The translations under genes were made by a program, and so were the position numbers. Below are positions 58,705 through 64,000 of a stretch of DNA of 64,000 bases, in pieces. The stretch comes from Methylovorus sp035565335. GTDB taxonomy: Bacteria; Pseudomonadota; Gammaproteobacteria; Burkholderiales; Methylophilaceae. The stretch is taken from positions 8,910 through 72,909 of the forward strand of contig DATMSO010000072.1 in the NCBI GenBank assembly GCA_035565335.1, written 5' to 3'. Numbering within the stretch: the first letter of the stretch is position 1; every line of letters starts with the position of its first letter. The notes under the pieces were generated by a model. That model made no database searches and was not told the DNA's origin. It was given only the letters and a program-made list of their open reading frames with translations.

Positions 58705-59199
58705 ATGCCTACATTTGATATTTCTTCTGAAGTCGATATGGTTGCCTTGAAAAATGCCATTGACGTGGCCGGCCGCCAGATCACCAATCGCTACGACTTC
58801 AAGGGTACCAGCGCAGCGGTTGAGCTGAATGAAAAAGACAACTTCATCACCCTGCATGGCGACTCGGATTTTCAGCTGGATCAGATCAAGGATATCCTGC
58901 TGCCGGCCATGGAGAAGAAAGAAGCCGACAGCGCCAAGCGTCTGGATCATCAGGATGTACAGAAGGTATCCGGCAACAAGGTCAAGCAGGTACTGAAAAT
59001 CAAGGCAGGCATTGATGCTGAACTGGCGAAGAAAATTGTCAAACTACTGAAAGACAGCGGACTCAAGGTGCAAGCCAGCATACAGGGCGATACGGTGCGC
59101 GTTACTGGCGCCAAGCGCGATGTGTTGCAGGATGCAATTGCCTTTGTCAAAAAGTCGGTCACCGATTTTCCCTTGCAGTTTGGCAACTTCAGGGATTAA
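58705..59199 (+). CDS. yajQ: YajQ-family nucleotide-binding protein
   Basis: 164 residues. The sequence runs MPTFDISSEVDMVALKNAID, NRYDFKGTSA and VKQVLKIKAGIDAELAKKIVK, all typical for YajQ (DUF520). Members bind c-di-GMP in Xanthomonas and have been linked to nucleotide sensing elsewhere. This may connect to the GGDEF-EAL protein in the window, but no direct link is seen. Confidence 0.94.
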   Translation: MPTFDISSEVDMVALKNAIDVAGRQITNRYDFKGTSAAVELNEKDNFITLHGDSDFQLDQIKDILLPAMEKKEADSAKRLDHQDVQKVSGNKVKQVLKIKAGIDAELAKKIVKLLKDSGLKVQASIQGDTVRVTGAKRDVLQDAIAFVKKSVTDFPLQFGNFRD

Positions 59200-59276
59200 C
59201 GCCGCAGTTGCGGATACAGGAATGAGATAGCCAACCGTTGGCAGCAGCCCGGTTTAGCAAATGGAAAGCTTAAGAA

Positions 59277-60677
59277 ATGGCAAAAACGCTTTACGATAAA
59301 TTGTTCGATTCTCATGTGGTGCGTGAAGAAAACGGCACCGCATTGCTGTATATCGACCGTCATCTGGTGCATGAAGTGACCAGCCCCCAGGCTTTTGAAG
59401 GCTTGAAAATCGCCGGTCGCAAGCTCTGGCGTATCAACTCCGTGCTGGCTGTGCCTGACCACAATGTCCCGACGACAGATCGCTCGCATGGTATTACCGA
59501 CCCAATCTCGCGCTTGCAGGTGGAAACGCTGGACCAGAACTGTGTTGATTTCGGCGTTACCGAATTCAAGATGAATGACAAGCGTCAGGGCATTGTGCAC
59601 GTGATCGGGCCTGAGCAGGGCGCTACCTTGCCCGGTATGACCGTGGTATGCGGTGATTCGCACACCAGCACCCATGGTGCATTTGGCGCGCTGGCCCATG
59701 GTATTGGCACGTCTGAGGTTGAGCACGTCATGGCAACGCAATGCCTGGTGCAGAAGAAGTCCAAAGCCATGCAGATTCTGGTGGAAGGTCAACTTGGCCG
59801 TGGCGTTACCGCCAAGGATGTTGCCCTGGCCGTGATCGGACGCATCGGTACTGCCGGCGGCACGGGTTATGCCATTGAGTTTGCAGGCTCCGCCATTCGT
59901 TCGCTCAGCATGGAAGGGCGCATGACCTTGTGTAACATGGCGATTGAAGCCGGTGCCCGTGCGGGCATGGTGGCGGTGGATGACATTACCATCAATTACC
60001 TCAAGGGCCGCCCTTATGCGCCTACCGAAGCCCAGTGGGATGCCGCCGTGGCTTACTGGAAAACCTTGCACAGCGATGCAGGTGCCCGATTTGATGCGGT
60101 GGTCGAACTGAAGGCGGAAGATATTCAGCCGCAAGTTACCTGGGGTACCTCTCCTGAAATGGTAACGGCTATTAATGGTCGCGTTCCAGATCCTGAGCAG
60201 GAATCCGATCCGACCAAGCGCGGTGGTATTGAGCGTGCCTTGCAATACATGGGGCTGGAAGCCAATACCCCGATTGAGGCCATTAACATCGACAAGGTGT
60301 TCATCGGCTCCTGCACCAATTCACGGATTGAAGATTTGCGCGCGGCAGCCATGGTCGCCAAGGGCAAGCGTGTGGCTTCCAATGTCAAACTGGCCATGGT
60401 GGTTCCGGGTTCTGGCCTGGTCAAGGCACAGGCAGAGCAAGAAGGGCTGGACCGTATTTTCCTGGACGCCGGTTTTGAATGGCGCGAACCAGGCTGCTCG
60501 ATGTGTCTGGCCATGAATGCGGACCGTCTGGAACCGGGCGAACGCTGTGCTTCGACTTCTAACCGCAATTTTGAAGGACGTCAGGGTCAGGGCGGACGTA
60601 CGCATCTGGTCAGCCCCGAAATGGCCGCTGCAGCGGCCGTGGCCGGGCATTTCGTTGATGTCAGGACAATGCTGTAA
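59277..60677 (+). CDS. leuC: 3-isopropylmalate dehydratase large subunit
   Basis: 466 residues, standard. The iron-sulfur Cys ligands lie in IGSCTNSRIEDL and PGCSMCLAMN. Early catalytic residues are in VPDHNVPT and GDSHTSTHGAFG. With LeuD it isomerises 2-isopropylmalate in leucine synthesis. It opens leuC-lipoprotein-leuD-leuB-asd; no leucine leader peptide is seen before it. Confidence 0.96.
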   Translation: MAKTLYDKLFDSHVVREENGTALLYIDRHLVHEVTSPQAFEGLKIAGRKLWRINSVLAVPDHNVPTTDRSHGITDPISRLQVETLDQNCVDFGVTEFKMNDKRQGIVHVIGPEQGATLPGMTVVCGDSHTSTHGAFGALAHGIGTSEVEHVMATQCLVQKKSKAMQILVEGQLGRGVTAKDVALAVIGRIGTAGGTGYAIEFAGSAIRSLSMEGRMTLCNMAIEAGARAGMVAVDDITINYLKGRPYAPTEAQWDAAVAYWKTLHSDAGARFDAVVELKAEDIQPQVTWGTSPEMVTAINGRVPDPEQESDPTKRGGIERALQYMGLEANTPIEAINIDKVFIGSCTNSRIEDLRAAAMVAKGKRVASNVKLAMVVPGSGLVKAQAEQEGLDRIFLDAGFEWREPGCSMCLAMNADRLEPGERCASTSNRNFEGRQGQGGRTHLVSPEMAAAAAVAGHFVDVRTML

Positions 60678-60773
60678 AGCAACGCCTGTCGCATGCTATG
60701 CATGCAAGCTAAGAGTCAGCAGGCTTGGCCTGCGTTTTCATTGGGTGGGATTGAGAGCATAGGGGAACGAAAG

Positions 60774-60896
60774 ATGAAATGGATGACATGCATGGTCATG
60801 TTGGCATTGTTGAGCCTGACGGCCTGTAATACGGTTGAAGGCATGGGCAAAGATATTGAGAAGGCTGGCGAAGCCATCCAGAAAACGAGCAAGTAA
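60774..60896 (+). CDS. Entericidin-like small lipoprotein
   Basis: 40 residues from the ATG at 60774. A lipoprotein signal with lipobox LTAC (Cys about 18) precedes a short helix with GMGKDIEKAGEAIQ, typical of EcnA/EcnB entericidins. The stop shares a base with the leuD start (TAATG). Its position inside the leucine operon is known in other betaproteobacteria, where its purpose is unclear. Small enough to be missed by automatic annotation. Confidence 0.8.
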   Translation: MKWMTCMVMLALLSLTACNTVEGMGKDIEKAGEAIQKTSK

Positions 60897-61534
60897 TGCA
60901 GGCATTTACCCAATTGAACGGAATTGTGGTGCCATTGGATCGCGCAAACGTCGATACCGATGCCATTATTCCCAAGCAATTTCTTAAATCCATCAAGCGT
61001 TCCGGCTTTGGCCCCAATGCGTTTGATGAGTGGCGCTACCTGGATCATGGTGAGCCCGGCATGGATAACAGCAAGCGTCAGCTTAACCCTGACTTTGTGC
61101 TGAATCAGCCGCGCTATCAAGGGGCGAGCATCTTGCTCACGCGCGAAAATTTCGGCTGCGGTTCCAGCCGCGAGCATGCGCCCTGGGCCTTACTGGACTA
61201 TGGATTCCGCGCCATTATTGCACCTAGCTACGCCGACATCTTCTTCAATAATTGCTTCAAGAATGGCATTTTGCCCATCATCCTGGATGCGGATATTGTA
61301 GATAGCCTGTTCCAGGCTGTGGAAACCAGTGAAGGTTACAAACTCACGGTGGATCTTGCGACACAGACGGTAAACACACCTGATGGCAAGTCTTTCGCGT
61401 TTGAAGTGGATGCGTTCCGCAAGCATTGTCTGTTGAACGGTCTGGATGATATTGGCCTGACATTGCAGCATGTAGACGATATAAAAGCATTTGAAATCAA
61501 GCATAAAACAGCGCAACCCTGGCTGTTTAATTAA
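60896..61534 (+). CDS. leuD: 3-isopropylmalate dehydratase small subunit
   Basis: 212 residues, standard. The swivelling domain with LDRANVDTDAIIPKQFL at the N-terminus and ENFGCGSSREHAPWAL is clear. It completes the LeuC enzyme. Its start overlaps the stop of the entericidin-like gene by one base, and leuB begins 34 bases after it. Confidence 0.95.
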   Translation: MQAFTQLNGIVVPLDRANVDTDAIIPKQFLKSIKRSGFGPNAFDEWRYLDHGEPGMDNSKRQLNPDFVLNQPRYQGASILLTRENFGCGSSREHAPWALLDYGFRAIIAPSYADIFFNNCFKNGILPIILDADIVDSLFQAVETSEGYKLTVDLATQTVNTPDGKSFAFEVDAFRKHCLLNGLDDIGLTLQHVDDIKAFEIKHKTAQPWLFN

Positions 61535-61568
61535 ATCCATTACACGAATATTCAGGAAATCGCGGTAT

Positions 61569-62624
61569 ATGAAAATAGCAGTATTGCCGGGTGACGGCAT
61601 CGGCCCCGAAATTGTGGCGCAAGCAGTCAAGGTATTGAATGCCTTGAATATTGGTATTGAAATGCAGGAGGCGCCTATTGGCGGTGCAGGCTACGAAGCG
61701 GCCGGCGACCCTCTGCCTGAAGCTACGCTGGCGTTGGCGAAGTCTTCGGATGCCGTATTGCTGGGCGCCGTGGGCGACTGGAAATACGACAAGCTGGAGC
61801 GCCACTTGCGTCCGGAGCGAGGCCTGCTGCGCATCCGCAAGGAGCTGAATCTGTTTGCCAACTTGCGTCCTGCCTTGCTGTATCCCGAGCTTGCCTCGGC
61901 TTCAACGCTGAAGCCTGAAGTGGTTGCCGGGCTGGATATCATGATCGTGCGCGAGTTGACCGGCGATATCTATTTTGGTCAGCCGCGTGGCATTTCCACC
62001 CTGGAAAATGGCGAGCGCGAAGGCATCAATACCATGCGCTACAGCGAATCCGAGATTCGCCGCATTGCGCATGTTGCATTCGGCATTGCCATGAAGCGCA
62101 ACAAGAAAGTGTGTTCGGTGGATAAGGCCAATGTTCTGGAGACCACCGAATTATGGCGTCAGGTGATGATCGAGGTGGCCAAGGAATATCCGGAAGTCGA
62201 GCTTAGCCATATGTACGTGGATAATGCCGCTATGCAGCTGATCCGTGCACCCAAGCAGTTTGATGTCATGGTTACGGGCAATATCTTTGGTGACATTCTT
62301 TCGGACGAGGCTTCCATGTTGACCGGCTCCATTGGCATGCTGCCATCGGCGTCGCTGGATCAGAACAACAAGGGCATGTACGAGCCCAGCCATGGCTCTG
62401 CGCCTGATATCGCCGGCAAGGATATCGCCAATCCTCTGGCGACGATTCTGTCCGCAGCGATGATGTTGCGTTACAGCTTCAATGACGAAGCGAATGCGAC
62501 CCGTATCGAAAACGCCGTTAAAAAAGCGCTGGCGGAAGGTTACCGTACCGCGGATATCCATACTGAAGGATGCCGCAAGGTGGGCTGTGCTGCCATGGGC
62601 GATGCCGTGGTTGCCGCCTTGTAA
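61569..62624 (+). CDS. leuB: 3-isopropylmalate dehydrogenase
   Basis: 351 residues from the ATG at 61569, which starts with the family's MKIAVLPGDGIGPE; longer in-frame versions reach into leuD and lack that conserved start. Metal-binding Asp residues lie in VTGNIFGDILSDEASM, and the RELTGDIYFG segment binds substrate. It oxidises and decarboxylates 3-isopropylmalate with NAD. Confidence 0.96.
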   Translation: MKIAVLPGDGIGPEIVAQAVKVLNALNIGIEMQEAPIGGAGYEAAGDPLPEATLALAKSSDAVLLGAVGDWKYDKLERHLRPERGLLRIRKELNLFANLRPALLYPELASASTLKPEVVAGLDIMIVRELTGDIYFGQPRGISTLENGEREGINTMRYSESEIRRIAHVAFGIAMKRNKKVCSVDKANVLETTELWRQVMIEVAKEYPEVELSHMYVDNAAMQLIRAPKQFDVMVTGNIFGDILSDEASMLTGSIGMLPSASLDQNNKGMYEPSHGSAPDIAGKDIANPLATILSAAMMLRYSFNDEANATRIENAVKKALAEGYRTADIHTEGCRKVGCAAMGDAVVAAL

Positions 62625-62684
62625 AAAGATTAAAAGCGGAAACAGGCGGTGAGTAAGGCCGCTTTTCTGCCAAAGGAAATGCAC

Positions 62685-63797
62685 ATGTTAAAAGTAGGAT
62701 TTGTCGGTTGGCGTGGCATGGTCGGTTCCGTGCTGATGCAGCGTATGCGTGAAGAGCGCGACTTTGACCATATCGAGCCCGTTTTTTTTACGACTTCCCA
62801 GACCGGGGGCCAGGCGCCTGATATTGGCAAGGATGTGCCAACCCTGAAAGACGCCCACGCCGTGGATGAGTTAAAGGCCATGGATGTGATCGTCTCCTGT
62901 CAGGGCGGCGATTACACGACCGAGATATTCCCGAAATTGCGTGCTAGCGGCTGGAACGGCCATTGGATTGACGCTGCCTCCACCCTGCGGATGGAGCAGG
63001 ATGCGGTGATTGTGCTTGATCCCGTCAATATCGACGTTATCAAGAACGCTCTCGTAAATGGCGGCAAGAACTGGATTGGCGGTAACTGTACGGTTTCCCT
63101 GATGCTGATGGCGCTGAATGGCTTGTTCCGTGAAAACCTGGTGGAGTGGGCGACCTCCATGACCTATCAGGCCGCGAGTGGCGCAGGTGCACAAAATATG
63201 CGCGAACTGCTGAAGCAGATGGGCGAGGCGCATCGCGTTGCCAGCGATCTGCTGAATAATCCCGCGTCGGCCATTCTGGATATCGACCGCGAAGTGGCGG
63301 GTATTTTGCGCGACGACCGTTTCCCCACCGATCATTTCGGAGTTCCGCTGGCTGGTAGCCTGATTCCCTGGATCGACAAGGACCTCGGCAACGGCCAGAG
63401 CAAGGAAGAGTGGAAGGGGCAGGCTGAAACCAACAAGATACTGGGGCGCGAATCAACCCCCGTGCCCATCGATGGCCTCTGCGTGCGCATAGGTGCGATG
63501 CGTTGCCATTCTCAGGCTTTGACCATCAAGCTTAAGAAGGATGTGCCACTGGATGACATCGTTGGTTTGCTGGATGGCGCAAACCCTTGGGCGAGCGTTA
63601 TTCCGAATGAGCGTGATATCACTATTCGCCAATTGACTCCAGCTGCCATCACCGGAACCTTGAAAACCCCGGTAGGCCGTCTGCGCAAGATGAGTATGGG
63701 CAACGAGTATTTGTCCGCATTTACCGTGGGTGATCAACTCTTGTGGGGTGCTGCCGAACCGTTGCGTCGAATGTTGCGCATTCTGGTTGAAAACTGA
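62685..63797 (+). CDS. asd: Aspartate-semialdehyde dehydrogenase
   Basis: 370 residues from the ATG at 62685, with AAGGAA six to seven bases before it. The NADP-binding start MLKVGFVGWRGMVGSVLMQ follows at once. The catalytic Cys is in GGNCTVSLMLMAL, and SGAGAQNMREL is the family signature. It makes aspartate semialdehyde for lysine, threonine, methionine and cell-wall precursors. The leuB-asd link is common in betaproteobacteria. Confidence 0.95.
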   Translation: MLKVGFVGWRGMVGSVLMQRMREERDFDHIEPVFFTTSQTGGQAPDIGKDVPTLKDAHAVDELKAMDVIVSCQGGDYTTEIFPKLRASGWNGHWIDAASTLRMEQDAVIVLDPVNIDVIKNALVNGGKNWIGGNCTVSLMLMALNGLFRENLVEWATSMTYQAASGAGAQNMRELLKQMGEAHRVASDLLNNPASAILDIDREVAGILRDDRFPTDHFGVPLAGSLIPWIDKDLGNGQSKEEWKGQAETNKILGRESTPVPIDGLCVRIGAMRCHSQALTIKLKKDVPLDDIVGLLDGANPWASVIPNERDITIRQLTPAAITGTLKTPVGRLRKMSMGNEYLSAFTVGDQLLWGAAEPLRRMLRILVEN

Positions 63798-63822
63798 GCT
63801 TCAACTCTCCGTTTTATCCCGG

Positions 63823-63839
63823 AAAAATGGACCATTTTT
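63823..63839. repeat. AAAAATGG/CCATTTTT inverted repeat after asd
   Basis: AAAAATGG-A-CCATTTTT, 25 bases beyond the asd stop. The arms are perfect but the spacer is one base. It may be a weak terminator for the leu-asd operon or a binding site. Confidence 0.45.
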
Positions 63840-63940
63840 GGCAGTAATAAATAGCATGCAAATGTGATGTGAGCTGTCAGCTTGCAACTCTAAATGATTG
63901 ATGTTAGCTTACAATCTAATACTGCAATAAGGGTGGAATA

Positions 63941-64000
63941 GTGCATAAGTCTAAACTAAAACGGATTTCGCTCGCGGTTTTCCTGGCGATAATTCCATGG
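63941..64000 (+). CDS. 5' end of a secreted protein, probably FimV-like
   Basis: From a GTG at 63941, with a GGGTGG about six bases upstream, the frame gives 20 codons starting MHKSKLKRISLAVFLAIIPW, which looks like a signal peptide. It runs off the window. In betaproteobacteria asd is normally followed by fimV, a peptidoglycan-binding motility and cell-pole protein, so that is my inference from gene order alone. Confidence 0.45.
   Translation, partial: MHKSKLKRISLAVFLAIIPW

Noticed and set aside
59196..60245. 349-codon minus-strand frame opposite leuC
   Set aside because: Antisense shadow of leuC with no recognisable motif or ribosome-binding site. Similar frames opposite argF, argG and acs were rejected for the same reason.
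1..64000. CRISPR arrays, insertion sequences, prophage or integrase genes
   Set aside because: No repeat-spacer array, transposase, terminal inverted repeat pair or integrase was found on either strand.

Overview
The window looks like chromosomal DNA of a methylotrophic betaproteobacterium of the family Methylophilaceae (Methylobacillus/Methylovorus type). This is inferred from gene content and order: a methanofuran-type cofactor gene (mfnB-like) at the left edge, an FdhF/YdeP-family formate dehydrogenase like methylotroph FDH4, and betaproteobacterial neighbourhoods such as ompA-...-ubiG-gph, dnaX-ybaB-recR with the 4.5S RNA gene upstream, and leuC-entericidin-leuD-leuB-asd followed by what looks like the start of fimV. 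No species call is possible from sequence alone. I see no insertion sequence, prophage, integrase or CRISPR array.

Layout. 0-5 kb: end of an unknown gene, mfnB-like, ompA, a methylthioadenosine/SAH deaminase, ubiG and a phosphoglycolate phosphatase. 4.7-7.8 kb (minus): recR, ybaB, dnaX and the 4.5S RNA, with a curious 19-bp duplication upstream of the RNA. 7.9-11.3 kb: a membrane class III cyclase with adenylyl-type residues, tRNA-Ser(GGA), an exported glutathione peroxidase and the SrkA kinase. 11.5-15.6 kb: formate dehydrogenase, a small winged-helix-like protein and a MocR regulator. 15.6-18.3 kb: a CHASE-PAS-GGDEF-EAL protein facing a sorbosone dehydrogenase-like lipoprotein and a 47-residue membrane protein.

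20.5-27 kb is the most unusual region. It holds a BLUF-like protein lacking the photoactive Gln, a lipoprotein esterase, a heme oxygenase overlapping a bacteriophytochrome kinase, a single-domain response regulator, an unannotated protein resembling a DHp-type histidine phosphotransferase with a decayed ATPase domain, and a Crp/Fnr regulator. Together they suggest a red-light phosphorelay whose output is not a standard DNA-binding regulator. 27-30.3 kb: prfC and a divergent sulfide/persulfide locus (BigR/SqrR-like repressor, DUF442 sulfurtransferase, persulfide dioxygenase-like enzyme) around an AT-rich operator. 30.5-35.9 kb: a Fur-box-controlled fecI-fecR-TonB receptor-PepSY iron operon. 36-42.7 kb: acs, glnE, a TerC-family protein, an HPP-family protein and a possible orphan DUF4255-like protein.

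42.8-51.2 kb: a poly-HAMP chemoreceptor with a C-terminal CheR/CheB tether, an AT-rich stretch of three unknown small genes, and a NarX/NarL-like two-component pair. 51.2-54.1 kb: an EamA transporter coupled to a Rieske oxygenase, and a PuuD-like membrane protein behind a 34-residue membrane peptide. 54.1-64 kb is biosynthetic: argD-argF-(small membrane protein)-argG, ppnP, a DinB-like protein, yajQ, then leuC-entericidin-leuD-leuB-asd.

The window is mostly housekeeping and respiratory or carbon metabolism, interleaved with signalling genes (c-di-GMP, probable cAMP, light, chemotaxis, two-component). Starts were moved inward from the longest open frame where a ribosome-binding site, signal peptide or family alignment favoured it; these cases are stated.
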